64,000 bases of DNA from Bacteroides gallinarum DSM 18171 = JCM 13658 (lineage in GTDB: Bacteria; Bacteroidota; Bacteroidia; Bacteroidales; Bacteroidaceae): assembly GCF_000374365.1 (NCBI RefSeq), contig NZ_KB894117.1, positions 118,524-182,523 on the forward strand, written 5' to 3'. Under the pieces are notes generated by a model. The model did no database searches and was not told where the DNA came from. It saw nothing but the letters and a program-made list of their open reading frames with translations. Below are positions 15,352 through 27,440 of the stretch, in pieces. The position numbers were made by a program, and so were the translations under genes. Positions within the stretch are counted from its first letter, which is position 1; the number at the start of each line of letters is the position of its first letter.

Positions 15352-16443
15352 TTACACCTTCCCCCGGAACGGCGGACGTACCACCACCGCCTTCAACTTA
15401 CGTCCGCGCATGTCGATACAAATCTCCGTGCCGGGCTTGCTGTATTCGGGCTTCACATACCCCATGCCGATACCGATTTTGCGGGTAGGCGACATCGTAC
15501 CCGAAGTAACTACGCCGATAGGAGCGCCCTCCGCACTCAGCAACTCATAACCATGGCGGGGAATACCGCGTTCTACCATTTCAAAACCTACCAACTTGCG
15601 CACCGTACCTTCCGCCTTCTGCTTTTCCAGCATCGGACGGTTAATGAAATCCTTGCCCTCTACAAACTTGGTAATCCAGCCTAACCCCGCCTCGATAGGC
15701 GATGTAGTATCATCCAAATCATTCCCGTACAGGCAGAAACCCATTTCAAGACGGAGCGTATCACGGGCGCCCAGCCCTACAGGCTTGATACCGAACTCAG
15801 CTCCCGCCTCGAACACGGCATTCCATATCTTCATCGCCGCTTCCGGGTAGAAATAAAGCTCGAAGCCGCCCGCACCGGTATAGCCCGTATTAGAAATAAT
15901 GACATCCGGCTCGCCTGCAAACTCACCGTGCGTAAAGGTATAATACGGAAGCCCCGCGAGGTCGATAGGCGTCAGTTTCTGCAAGGCATCAATCGCTTTC
16001 GGTCCTTGCACGGCAAGCTGCGCCATGCGGTCGGACGCATTTTCCAATTCGGCTCCCTCCGTATTATGAGACACACACCACTCCCAGTCCTTCTCTATAT
16101 TGGAAGCGTTGATAACGAGCAGATACTTCTCCGGCTCGTACTGATAGACAAGCAAGTCGTCCACGATACCGCCGTCCTCATTAGGAAAGCAGGTGTACTG
16201 CACTTTGCCCGGAGTAAGGGCAGCTACATTGTTGGAAGTGACTTTCTGTAAAAAGCCCAGGGCATGCGGGCCCTTCACCCAGAACTCTCCCATATGGGAG
16301 ACATCGAACACGCCGACACCCTGGCAAACGGTCAGATGCTCGTCGATGATGCCGGAATACTCGATAGGCATATTGTATCCCGCAAATTCGTGCATCTTAG
16401 CACCCAGCGAGATGTGTGTTTCTGTAAACGGAGTGGTTTTCAT
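15352..16443 (-). CDS. gcvT: Aminomethyltransferase, glycine cleavage T protein
   Basis: 363 residues, full length. The folate-binding T-protein starts [29 protein letters not shown] and has the [46 protein letters not shown] and [13 protein letters not shown] blocks, with the C-terminal barrel ([15 protein letters not shown]). It transfers the methylene group from the lipoylated H protein to tetrahydrofolate, releasing ammonia. It follows pepT by 25 bp on the same strand, so the two are likely co-transcribed; the other gcv genes are not in the window. Confidence 0.96.
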   Translation of the reverse strand: MKTTPFTETHISLGAKMHEFAGYNMPIEYSGIIDEHLTVCQGVGVFDVSHMGEFWVKGPHALGFLQKVTSNNVAALTPGKVQYTCFPNEDGGIVDDLLVYQYEPEKYLLVINASNIEKDWEWCVSHNTEGAELENASDRMAQLAVQGPKAIDALQKLTPIDLAGLPYYTFTHGEFAGEPDVIISNTGYTGAGGFELYFYPEAAMKIWNAVFEAGAEFGIKPVGLGARDTLRLEMGFCLYGNDLDDTTSPIEAGLGWITKFVEGKDFINRPMLEKQKAEGTVRKLVGFEMVERGIPRHGYELLSAEGAPIGVVTSGTMSPTRKIGIGMGYVKPEYSKPGTEICIDMRGRKLKAVVVRPPFRGKV

Positions 16444-16468
16444 AGGTTTATGATTTATAAATTACGAT

Positions 16469-17692
16469 TTATTTACTGGCAACGAGCTCGGCTATCTTGA
16501 CGATAACTTTCATCGCCTTCTCCATATTCTGGATAGGAACGAATTCGTAACGTCCGTGGAAGTTCAAGCCGCCGGCAAAGATATTGGGACAAGGCAGCCC
16601 TTTGAACGAAAGCTGCGCACCGTCCGTACCGCCCCGGATAGCCTTTACACGAGGCTCTACGCCCACAGCCTCCATAGCCTTGAAAGCGGTGTCGATAATA
16701 TGCATTACCGGTTCAATCTTCTCGCGCATGTTATAATACTGGTCGTGCAGCTCGAGTACCGCCGTCCCTTCGCCGTATTCGGCATTAATCTTACGGACAA
16801 GATGTTCGAACTCCTTCTTGCGGCTCTCGAAACGGGCACGGTCGTGGTCGCGGATGATATAAGAAACAGTAGTCTGCTCCACCTCACCCGTAATGCCGAT
16901 AAGGTGGTAGAAACCCTCGTAACCCTCGGTATGCTCCGGCGTTTCATGGCTGGGAAGCATGGATATGAAACGGTTGGCTACACGGATAGAATTTATCATC
17001 TTATGCTTGGCATATCCCGGATGTACGTTGCGCCCCTTGAAAACAATCTTGGCGGAAGCCGCATTGAAGTTTTCAAACTCCAGCTCGCCCGCTTCACCGC
17101 CGTCCATAGTATAAGCCCACTCACAGCCGAACTGCTCTACGTTGAACTTATGCGCCCCCAGACCTATTTCCTCATCGGGATTGAAGCCGATACGGATTTT
17201 GCCATGCTTTATCTCAGGATGCTCTTTCAGATACGCCACCGCCGAAACAATCTCTGCGATACCCGCCTTATCATCGGCGCCCAGCAAAGTCTTTCCGTCA
17301 GTAACAATCAAATCCTCCCCCTTATGGTCGAGCAGTTCGGGAAACTGGGCAGGCGAAAGAACCACCTTGCCGTCTGCGCACAGAACGATGTCCTTGCCGT
17401 CGTAGTTCTCGACGATGCGCGGACAAACATCCTTGCCGCTCATATCAGGGCTCGTATCCATGTGGGCAATGAAGCCTACAACGGGCACAGGCTTATCTAT
17501 ATTGGCAGGAAGGGTGGCGAACAAATAACCGTTTTCGTCCAGCGTAATCTCCTCCAGCCCCAAAGCTTCCAGTTCTTCTTTCAGATACTCGGCAAACACC
17601 ATTTGCCCCGGAGTACTCGGCGTTACCCCGCTCTCCTCATTCGATTGCGTATCGAAACTTACATACTTCAAAAAACGTTCTACTAAAGTCAT
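16469..17692 (-). CDS. pepT: Peptidase T (tripeptide aminopeptidase)
   Basis: 407 residues of the M20 zinc metallopeptidase family. Metal-binding landmarks are visible: [10 protein letters not shown] (His and its Asp), [14 protein letters not shown] (bridging Asp and nearby catalytic Glu region), [12 protein letters not shown] (Glu pair) and the late [19 protein letters not shown] block. It removes the N-terminal residue from tripeptides in the cytoplasm. It is the first gene of a probable pepT-gcvT operon. Upstream lies a stretch of short degenerate repeats. No defects are seen. Confidence 0.96.
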   Translation of the reverse strand: MTLVERFLKYVSFDTQSNEESGVTPSTPGQMVFAEYLKEELEALGLEEITLDENGYLFATLPANIDKPVPVVGFIAHMDTSPDMSGKDVCPRIVENYDGKDIVLCADGKVVLSPAQFPELLDHKGEDLIVTDGKTLLGADDKAGIAEIVSAVAYLKEHPEIKHGKIRIGFNPDEEIGLGAHKFNVEQFGCEWAYTMDGGEAGELEFENFNAASAKIVFKGRNVHPGYAKHKMINSIRVANRFISMLPSHETPEHTEGYEGFYHLIGITGEVEQTTVSYIIRDHDRARFESRKKEFEHLVRKINAEYGEGTAVLELHDQYYNMREKIEPVMHIIDTAFKAMEAVGVEPRVKAIRGGTDGAQLSFKGLPCPNIFAGGLNFHGRYEFVPIQNMEKAMKVIVKIAELVASK

Positions 17693-17699
17693 AATGATA

Positions 17700-17772
17700 G
17701 TTATTAGTGATTAGCAGTTAGTGATTAGTTATTAGCGATTAGCAGTTAGCGATGAACGATTAGCGGTCAGTA
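17700..17772. repeat. Degenerate short tandem repeats upstream of pepT
   Basis: Words GTGATTAGCAGTTAG and GATTAGCAGTTAGCGAT recur several times with small changes (TTAGTGATTAG, TTAGCGATTAG). This low-complexity pattern is common between Bacteroides genes; it lies in the pepT leader. Confidence 0.7.
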
Positions 17773-17859
17773 GACTACAACCGCGCCCTCCCTCTTTATC
17801 CGAACGGCATTAATCACTTATCACTAAACCCTAATCACCATTTACTGCCGTAAAGTTAG

Positions 17860-17903
17860 AAAAAGGGGCGTGAACTGCCAAGCAATTCACGCCCCTTTTT
17901 TAT
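17860..17903 (-). terminator. Terminator of the PurF-like gene
   Basis: AAAAAGGGGCGTGAA pairs with TTCACGCCCCTTTTT around a ~11-nt loop; T-runs on both strands make it usable in both directions. It starts about 25 bp after the stop of the gene at 17926. Confidence 0.9.
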
Positions 17904-17925
17904 TCCATACCAATTAATTTGTCAA

Positions 17926-19335
17926 TCAAAAATGGCTGCTACCGTCAAAGCAATGGGTGCAAAGTTTACATTTAGGCAACCCGATAGCCTCGACCAGCGT
18001 TTCCAGCGTATTGAACTTCAACGACGAAAGCCCGAAACGTTCGCGGATAATCTCCACCATTCTCTCATATTCCGGCGAACCGGTAGTGGCATATTTTTCA
18101 AGATTCTTATTCTCATCGCCCTCCAACTCCTTGATAACCCGGCGGGTAATCAGCTCCAAATCGCCTTTGGATGCGGTGAAACCCACAAACGGGCAGCTAT
18201 ATATCAGCGGCGGGCAGGCAATACGGATATGCACTTCCTTAGCGCCATACTCATAGAGCACCTTCACATTATCCCGCAACTGGGTTCCGCGTACAATGGA
18301 ATCGTCACAAAACAGCAGGCGCTTGCCCTCCAGCATAGCGCGGTTGGGGATAAGCTTCATTTTCGCCACCAACGAACGCATCTCCTGCCTGCTGGGAGTA
18401 AAACTGCGAGGCCATGTCGGTGTATATTTTGAAATGGCGCGATGATAAGGCACACCCTTTCCTTCGGCATAACCCAACGCCATGCCTACGCCGGAATCGG
18501 GAATACCACAAGCACAATCCACCTCCGAAGTATCGGTCTGCCCCATTTTCAGTCCGGAAGAAAAACGTACATCCTCCACATTCCTGCCCTCGTAGCACGA
18601 AGTGGGGAAACCGTAATAAACCCATAGGAAAGAACATATCTGCATCTCCTCGTCCGGCTTGCGCATCTGCTCCACCCTATCGGCATGCAGGCGGACAATC
18701 TCGCCCGGCCCCAGGTAACGGTCTATCTCATAACCCAGGTTCGGGAAACTGCTCGACTCGCTCGTTGCGGCATAAGCCCCCTCCTTCTTGCCGATAACAA
18801 TGGGAGTACGCCCCCAACGGTCACGGGCGGCGATGATACCGTCCTCCGTCAGCAACAGCATGGAGCACGAACCTTTGATATGCCTGTACACATTCTCGAT
18901 ACCCTCGACAAAGTTTTTACCTTGTATCAAGAGCAGGGCGATAAGTTCTGTCTGGTTGGTTTTACCGGAACTCAACTCGCCGAAGTGCATGTTCTGTTCC
19001 AGGAGCTTCGTTTCCAATTCTTGCAAGTTTACAATCTTGGCAACCGTTACAATGGCAAAACGGCCGAGGTGGGAATTCAAGATAAGAGGTTGAGGGTCTG
19101 TGTCGCTTATTATTCCGATGCCGGAACTCCCTTTGAACTTGTCCAGCTCGTCTTCAAACTTCGTGCGGAAATAAGTACTTTCCAGATTGTGAATGGAACG
19201 TGTAAATACGGCCTCGTCCTGGTCATAAGTAGCCAAACCGCCACGTTTCGTTCCTAAATGCGAATTATAATCTGTACCGTAAAACAAATCGGCCACGCAA
19301 CTTGCCTTGGCGACTGTTCCGAAAAAACCTCCCAT
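17926..19335 (-). CDS. Amidophosphoribosyltransferase homologue lacking the Cys nucleophile
   Basis: 469 residues. The order is that of PurF: Ntn-type glutaminase fold (about 1-240) and PRTase domain (about 260-440) with the PRPP motif LLFCDDSIVRGTQL. Cysteines at CAC, RIACPP and KCKLCTHC fit the Fe-S ligands of the Bacillus-type enzyme. However, the chain begins MGGFFGTVAKASC, where PurF has the catalytic Cys directly after the initiator Met. The glutaminase site should therefore be dead unless a later Cys serves. It may use free ammonia, have another substrate, or be regulatory; a normal purF may exist elsewhere. I give no gene symbol for that reason. It is a single gene with promoter box 19373-19380. 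Confidence 0.85.
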   Translation of the reverse strand: MGGFFGTVAKASCVADLFYGTDYNSHLGTKRGGLATYDQDEAVFTRSIHNLESTYFRTKFEDELDKFKGSSGIGIISDTDPQPLILNSHLGRFAIVTVAKIVNLQELETKLLEQNMHFGELSSGKTNQTELIALLLIQGKNFVEGIENVYRHIKGSCSMLLLTEDGIIAARDRWGRTPIVIGKKEGAYAATSESSSFPNLGYEIDRYLGPGEIVRLHADRVEQMRKPDEEMQICSFLWVYYGFPTSCYEGRNVEDVRFSSGLKMGQTDTSEVDCACGIPDSGVGMALGYAEGKGVPYHRAISKYTPTWPRSFTPSRQEMRSLVAKMKLIPNRAMLEGKRLLFCDDSIVRGTQLRDNVKVLYEYGAKEVHIRIACPPLIYSCPFVGFTASKGDLELITRRVIKELEGDENKNLEKYATTGSPEYERMVEIIRERFGLSSLKFNTLETLVEAIGLPKCKLCTHCFDGSSHF

Positions 19336-19372
19336 AAATTCCTTGTGTTATTAGTTATTTTATTAACGGCTG

Positions 19373-19380
19373 CAAAGGTA
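19373..19380 (-). promoter_or_regulatory. -7 promoter element of the PurF-like gene
   Basis: Minus-strand TACCTTTG, about 38 bp before the ATG at 19335. No clear -33 TTTG. Confidence 0.6.
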
Positions 19381-19493
19381 CAAAGAAGTTTCCTTGTTAG
19401 TGCCATTTTCCACCAATACAATTTCTAAAAAAACTTATTTTCGCTCACGGAGCCGCCCTGCAACCACTGCCGCCGGACTTGCACCATACAAAA

Positions 19494-19523
19494 CTCCCCG
19501 CCGGATTGCAGTCCGGCGGGGAG
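19494..19523 (-). terminator. Terminator of the GH97 gene
   Basis: CTCCCCGCCGGA pairs perfectly with TCCGGCGGGGAG around a 6-nt loop; TTTT follows on the minus strand. About 40 bp after the stop at 19563. Confidence 0.85.
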
Positions 19524-19562
19524 CTTGGCCAATACCTTATCGAAAACACTTTTTTATCCTAA

Positions 19563-21791
<2,229 letters not shown>

Positions 21792-21962
21792 TTAAATGAA
21801 ATTACGAATCATTCACCGGCAAACGTTTGCATAAGGACGGCTTTCCGATTCCCACCTCCCCCCAAAACAGAAAATGGGAAGCTGCCGTGCTCCCCATTTC
21901 CCTATCACCCCATTACCGTCCTGCCGGTTCATCATCACCTGTACACCCGGCGTCTACCGGCA

Positions 21963-22442
21963 TCATCCCAAAGGATTTTCTTCATCGCCGCCATTACCGG
22001 AACTGCCGTTACCGGAGCCACCGTTACCCTTTCCGCCGTCGGTATAATCCGTATCGGGCATCGCCATTCTGGTAACGCTCATCTGTCCCAGCATCGTATT
22101 GAAAGCTTTTCCCGGGAAAAAAATAATACGCTTGCGAACGATATTGTTCGCCGTAACGCCGGCTTCCGTATCGGCGCACTTCCCCACGAAAGAAGGACGG
22201 AACAGCCCGAAATCTCCCAAACGGACAGTCTTTCCGTCATCTATTTCCTCCGACATGATATCCACAAGGCCGGCAGCCACCAAATCCACCGTTTTCCTAT
22301 GAATACCCAGGATACGGCTCACTTTGGCACACAACTTATCAAAATCCAACCCGCCCGTCCCTACTGACTTGGCAACATACTTTACTTTTTTCTCTTTGTC
22401 GAAACCGAAAACACGTTTAGCTACTACATACTGAAGTCCCAT
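21963..22442 (-). CDS. HU-like DNA-binding protein with Gly/Asn-rich tail
   Basis: 159 residues. Residues 1-125 form an HU/IHF-type domain of the Bacteroidetes HU-like subfamily (MGLQYVVAKRVFGFDKEKKVKY, DKLCAKVSRILGIHRKTVDLV, DGKTVRLGDFGLFRPSF, VRKRIIFFPGKAF). The C-terminal ~25 residues are low-complexity Gly/Asn/Ser ending in acidic residues. It likely bends or packs DNA. It is transcribed alone from a box at 22569-22576 with a ~120-nt leader. Such genes often occur in several copies per Bacteroides genome. Confidence 0.85.
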   Translation of the reverse strand: MGLQYVVAKRVFGFDKEKKVKYVAKSVGTGGLDFDKLCAKVSRILGIHRKTVDLVAAGLVDIMSEEIDDGKTVRLGDFGLFRPSFVGKCADTEAGVTANNIVRKRIIFFPGKAFNTMLGQMSVTRMAMPDTDYTDGGKGNGGSGNGSSGNGGDEENPLG

Positions 22443-22568
22443 AATCTTAATTTTTTAAAAAGTTAATAATAAATAGATAGGCCGAAGCCTTTTTTCTCCC
22501 CTTCAAGAAACAGAAGCTTATCGCGAGGCCTCAACGAACAGGCATCCGTTTCCTTGAATTCGATGTTG

Positions 22569-22576
22569 CAAAGTTA
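22569..22576 (-). promoter_or_regulatory. -7 promoter element of the HU-like gene
   Basis: Minus-strand TAACTTTG, about 127 bp before the ATG at 22442. Confidence 0.55.
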
Positions 22577-22796
22577 GGGCGGGAAATAAGGGAATACAAG
22601 AAAACGGCATCTACAGCTACATTCGTTAAAACACTAAATGACAGCACATTATAAAACAGGTATCTCTACAACAGGAAAAGGATTGGCTGCCGGTAAAAAG
22701 AGAAAGAGAATGCAATCTCTACAACCATAAGGGATAAAGTGCTAATTATCAGTATCTATATTTTGAGGAAACTCTACAATGCAGATTTAAATACCC

Positions 22797-22842
22797 AAAG
22801 AGCCTTCACCACTATGCAAATAATGATGAAGGCCTCTTTTTA
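22797..22842 (-). terminator. Hairpin terminator downstream of the hsdS remnant
   Basis: AAAGAG-CCTTCA pairs with TGAAGG-CCTCTTT with one bulged base; T-rich on the plus strand (CTCTTTTT) and A/T-rich on the minus. It lies about 30 bp beyond the end of the hsdS fragment and probably ended that gene or operon. Confidence 0.65.
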
Positions 22843-22872
22843 CTATTTACACATTATTACTTACCCAACGAT

Positions 22873-23130
22873 TTAAACATCTTGTCGACAAACCATGGGA
22901 TTTAAGCTTGAGAATTTTTCAACACCCGAACCGTCCTTGACTATCAGTATCGTATCACCATTCATTTGCGAGCTATTAGTATAGCCGACCAACCCACTCG
23001 CACCAAGCACTTTATATACCCCACTGGGCAAGTCCTCACTTTCTTGAAGTGTAGAATTATGGCACTCTAAACATTGAGAGATAACAGTATTCGGCTTCCT
23101 TTTGGTTGTCAGCGAGATTATAAGCCCTTT
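22873..23130 (-). pseudogene. Remnant of a type I restriction specificity subunit (hsdS)
   Basis: The minus-strand frame ending with TAA at 22873-22875 reads, without a start codon, about 85 residues containing SGVYKVLGASGLVGYTNSS and GDTILIVKDGSGVEKFSSLN. This is the second target-recognition-domain signature of HsdS proteins (a G-A-S-G-x-x-G-Y-x turn followed by ILIxKDGSGxGK). The N-terminal target domain, the conserved helices and the normal C-terminus are missing, and stops lie directly upstream. It sits 20-30 bp downstream of the Fic gene on the same strand. Fic genes are often found inside type I restriction operons, so this looks like the last trace of a second, lost type I system. Confidence 0.7.
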
Positions 23131-23153
23131 AATTTATGAATGTGTCTAATCAC

Positions 23154-24440
23154 TCAATTCATCCTTAAATACGAGCAATATTTGGCAAGTAGGTTTTCTA
23201 ATGAGAGGTCGCCATTCTCAAACCGTTTTGCGTCCAAAGGCAAAATTCTTTCGCGTACATGTGTCTTACCCTTGTAGAGAGCTTTAATATATTTACTACC
23301 GTTTTCCTCTTCAACACTGATTTCAGAAAAAAAGGCAGTGATATCCTCCGGGTCATATATAATAGAATAGCTCGGACGTTTAGCACCGGGAATATCCTCT
23401 CGAAGAATGTCTTTTTCTACAAGGTCTTGAATATCCCGTATGGCTGTGTCTTTGGAACACTTAGCCAATGTTGCCCAAGTCTTGGAAGTTATTTTAGCCT
23501 CATAACCGTCAAGGAACAGATTCAGTATATCTGTCTGCCTTTGGCTTAGTGGAATGAACGAAACTTTTTGCCAAAAGAAACTTTTATTCAATATAGTGCT
23601 GACGATATTTTCCGCTTCGTCAAGTGCAACAGACAGCGTATTGGCGTACCAACATATCCATTCAGTGATATCACTATCGCCATGTTGAGCCTTTTCCAAA
23701 ATATCGTAATAGTGATTTTTATCCTTATTTATCTGCGAGGAAATATTGTAAAATCGGAACTCGCTCTTGTCGGCGCGTGCCAACAGCATATCAGAAAGTA
23801 TGCGTGCCAATCGTCCGTTACCATCTTCAAATGGATGAATACTAACAAACCAGAAATGTGCAATAGCCGACCGAATAACTGAATTTACATTTTCCTTACT
23901 ATTAAACCAATCAAGGAACTGTGTCATTTCCTCATCCACACGTTCCGGTACAGGAGCAATATAATGGATTTTCTCGCGACCGAACATCCCGGAAATTATA
24001 TGTTCCTCGCTTGTACGATACCTACCGGCCTCAATCTGCGAACCCTCGCTGAAACCAGTCGGGAAGAATGCTGCTTGCCATGCACAAATTTTCTCCTTCG
24101 TCAACGTCTGGTCGTAATGATTTACTGCATCAAGCATAATCGCCACAACAGAATCTACATAATGTGACGGTGCTGCCTGTTTTATATTTTCAATACCCAA
24201 TTTTCGAGCTATGGATGAGCGTACTTCGTCTACATTCAGGCGTATGCCTTCAATTTCTGACGAATAAACAATATCATACGTCAAGTTCTCTGTCATCGCT
24301 TTTAACTTGCTATCAAAACCAAGCGAAGCAAGTCTGCCATACAACAAGCCTTGTTTACGATTTACTTCTTCAAGAAGCGCTGTCAGTTCAAGAGCGTTCC
24401 AACGGAATGCAGTCCAATTGTCTCTTTCGTGTATATACAT
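23154..24440 (-). CDS. Fic-family protein (AMP transferase type)
   Basis: 428 residues. The N-terminal helical region carries the inhibitory motif SSEIEG (residues 60-65, S/TxxxEG type), the Fic core has HPFEDGNGRLAR starting at H202, and a winged-helix domain follows (about 300-370, TSKTWATLAKCSKDTAIRDI). All motif residues for nucleotide transfer are present, and the in-chain inhibitory helix marks a class II enzyme held off until relieved. The target is unknown. It stands next to an hsdS remnant and no other restriction genes. No TAnnTTTG box is clear upstream. Confidence 0.92.
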   Translation of the reverse strand: MYIHERDNWTAFRWNALELTALLEEVNRKQGLLYGRLASLGFDSKLKAMTENLTYDIVYSSEIEGIRLNVDEVRSSIARKLGIENIKQAAPSHYVDSVVAIMLDAVNHYDQTLTKEKICAWQAAFFPTGFSEGSQIEAGRYRTSEEHIISGMFGREKIHYIAPVPERVDEEMTQFLDWFNSKENVNSVIRSAIAHFWFVSIHPFEDGNGRLARILSDMLLARADKSEFRFYNISSQINKDKNHYYDILEKAQHGDSDITEWICWYANTLSVALDEAENIVSTILNKSFFWQKVSFIPLSQRQTDILNLFLDGYEAKITSKTWATLAKCSKDTAIRDIQDLVEKDILREDIPGAKRPSYSIIYDPEDITAFFSEISVEEENGSKYIKALYKGKTHVRERILPLDAKRFENGDLSLENLLAKYCSYLRMN

Positions 24441-24697
24441 ACTTAGAATATGTTTGATGCGTCATTAAATTATAAATAACGCCGCAATATTTGCGATAAA
24501 ATTAATCATTTATTGTCGTATTACCAAACAGAATAACGTAATGTCGCAAAAAGTGCAATGATTTAAGGCACAAAGCGTCTGATTGTCACGACTCATATCC
24601 AGTATTGATACACATTAAGGATTGTTCATTTGTAGTGTCTGTAATTGAAGAGCAAAAATCCCTATTCCACCCAAAAACTCTCCCCCTACCCTACCCG

Positions 24698-24772
24698 TTT
24701 ACTAAAACCTACCCGACGATTTAGTAAATCTCGAAGGAAGATTTAGTAAAACGTTGCCGGAGATTTAGTAAA
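24698..24772. repeat. Four TTTA(C/G)TAAA palindromes at exact 22-bp spacing
   Basis: TTTACTAAA at 24698-24706, TTTAGTAAA at 24720-24728, 24742-24750 and 24764-24772. Start-to-start distance is 22 bp each time, about two helical turns, while the 13-bp spacers differ and are G/C-richer. A 22-bp period is not a multiple of three, so it is not coding. Confidence 0.9.
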
Positions 24773-24866
24773 TCGTTCTTTGCCCCGTACAGCCTATCCG
24801 AAGCAAGGTTTTAACGGCCGCATCAATGCGAGCAGATTATTTACATCGAAAATACTCCCGGCGAGA

Positions 24867-24899
24867 TTGGTAAAAATTCCTTCGCCTTCACTACCTTTG
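24867..24899 (+). promoter_or_regulatory. Bacteroides-type promoter of crcB
   Basis: TTGG at 24867-24870, 21-bp spacer, TACCTTTG at 24892-24899, 27 bp before the ATG at 24927. The palindrome array ends about 95 bp upstream of the -33 element. Confidence 0.7.
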
Positions 24900-24926
24900 T
24901 AGCCTGAAACATATCCCGGACACTCT

Positions 24927-25304
24927 ATGACTAAGATACTGATAGCCGTATTTCTCGGTGGCGGCACGGGCAGCGTGCTGCGCTATTGCGTACAAATGGC
25001 ACTCCACGAACGGATAGTACCCTATTCCTTTCCGTGGGCAACATTCGCCGTCAACATTGCCGGCAGTTTCCTGATAGGATTGTTCTATGCCTTGTCCGCC
25101 CGCTTCAACCTGTCTACGGAAATACGGATGCTGCTTACTACCGGGCTGTGCGGCGGCTTCACCACGTTTTCCACATTCTCCAACGACGGATTGGTGCTGA
25201 TAAAGCAAGGATTTTACGGACTGTTCGCCGCATATACCCTGCTGAGCATCCTGTTGGGAATTGCGGCGGCATTGGGCGGCAACATATTAGGACGAACTTT
25301 TTAA
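24927..25304 (+). CDS. crcB: Fluoride ion channel CrcB/Fluc
   Basis: 125 residues with four membrane helices. Family marks are GGGTGSVLRYCVQM near the N-terminus, TFAVNIAGSFLIG, and TGLCGGFTTFSTFSND (the pore-lining Phe/Ser/Thr segment and the break that binds sodium). It works as a dual-topology dimer in the inner membrane and exports fluoride. It is followed after 11 bp by the pentapeptide-repeat gene and probably shares a transcript with it and perhaps enolase, consistent with enolase being a target of fluoride. Confidence 0.95.
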   Translation: MTKILIAVFLGGGTGSVLRYCVQMALHERIVPYSFPWATFAVNIAGSFLIGLFYALSARFNLSTEIRMLLTTGLCGGFTTFSTFSNDGLVLIKQGFYGLFAAYTLLSILLGIAAALGGNILGRTF

Positions 25305-25315
25305 AACAAACAGCC

Positions 25316-25984
25316 ATGAAATCACACAAACCTTTCAGTATGCCACCGGTACGGGTCGTAGCTCCCCGTCTGGAAACCCAGACCGAAAGCCTTAAATCGC
25401 TAAAGGAATGGTTCGGGACGGAAGAAACCGTCAGAGGACAGTATTTCCGGAAACGGAGGGAAGAGACGATAGACTGTGCTTACAAAAGCATCACCGATTG
25501 TACGTTCAGTCATGTACAGTTTGCCGGATGCAAGCTGAAAGCGACCCACCTGACGGATGTACGTTTCGAATATTGCGACTTATCCAACATATCGTTTGCG
25601 GAAAGCTCCCTTTTCAGGGTAGAATTCATTTCCTGCAAACTGGTGGGAACCAACCTGCCCGAGGCTGTATTGAACCATTGCAGAATGCAGGATTGCAGCG
25701 CAAGGTATCTCAATCTCTCCATGAGTAAAATCAACCAGGCGGAATTCGCCGCCTGCGACCTGCGCAACAGCGATTTCAGCGGTTGCAAGCTGACCTCCGT
25801 CGGTTTTGCCGGTTGCGAACTCATCGAAGCGGAGTTTTCTCACACTCCTTTAAGAGGCATCGATTTGAGCGACGCACATATCGGGGGCATCCGCGTCAAC
25901 CTGCCCGATATACGGGGAGCCATTGTCAATACCGGGCAGGCTATGGAGTTGACGAGCCTGCTGGGACTTGTAATCAAAGACTGA
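25316..25984 (+). CDS. Pentapeptide-repeat protein
   Basis: 222 residues from ATG 25316 (MKSHKPFSMPPVRVV). Residues of about 60-200 are A(D/N)LxX-type pentapeptide repeats (CTFSHVQFAGCKLKATHLTDVRF..., CDLRNSDFSGCKL) with many Cys, which fold as a right-handed quadrilateral beta-helix. No enzymatic domain. Known members of this class mimic DNA (Qnr/MfpA) or act in unknown roles; charge does not point clearly to DNA mimicry. It lies between crcB and eno in the same direction, with short gaps, so likely in one operon. No signal peptide, so cytoplasmic. Confidence 0.85.
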   Translation: MKSHKPFSMPPVRVVAPRLETQTESLKSLKEWFGTEETVRGQYFRKRREETIDCAYKSITDCTFSHVQFAGCKLKATHLTDVRFEYCDLSNISFAESSLFRVEFISCKLVGTNLPEAVLNHCRMQDCSARYLNLSMSKINQAEFAACDLRNSDFSGCKLTSVGFAGCELIEAEFSHTPLRGIDLSDAHIGGIRVNLPDIRGAIVNTGQAMELTSLLGLVIKD

Positions 25985-26018
25985 CAGCCGAACAATTTTC
26001 TATTCTCACTTGTTGTAA

Positions 26019-27323
<1,305 letters not shown>

Positions 27324-27367
27324 GCGAACCGGAAAGCCGGCAATAAGCAATGCCGGTAAGATATAAG

Positions 27368-27416
27368 GAAGGGGCGGACGTACCGGAAATACATTCTCGA
27401 TACGCCCGCCCCTTTT
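27368..27416 (+). terminator. Terminator of eno, shared with the convergent PUL
   Basis: AAGGGGCGGACGTA pairs with TACGCCCGCCCCTT (one mismatch) and is followed by TTCTTTT on the plus strand; the convergent GH3 gene ends at 27441. Confidence 0.85.
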
Positions 27417-27440
27417 CTTTTCAGTTCCGCACCGGCGAAA

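Larger units (their letters stand above)
22443..22872. other. Gene-free stretch between HU-like gene and hsdS remnant
   Basis: Holds the HU-like gene's promoter box (22569-22576) and the hairpin at 22797-22842; nothing else with coding character is seen. Confidence 0.6.
24441..24926. other. Fic-crcB divergent intergenic region
   Basis: No gene. Contains the four-copy TTTASTAAA array at 24698-24772 and the crcB promoter at 24867-24899. A fluoride riboswitch upstream of crcB was looked for and not seen. Confidence 0.7.

Noticed and set aside
17700..17772. Degenerate TTAGTGATTAG repeats as a functional site
   Set aside because: Common low-complexity filler between Bacteroides genes; no symmetry or phasing that suggests binding sites.
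24698..24772. CRISPR-like repeat array
   Set aside because: Repeats are only 9 bp, spacers 13 bp, and no cas gene is present.
24780..24926. Fluoride riboswitch ahead of crcB
   Set aside because: The expected pseudoknot motif (GGCGATGG-type start) is not found.
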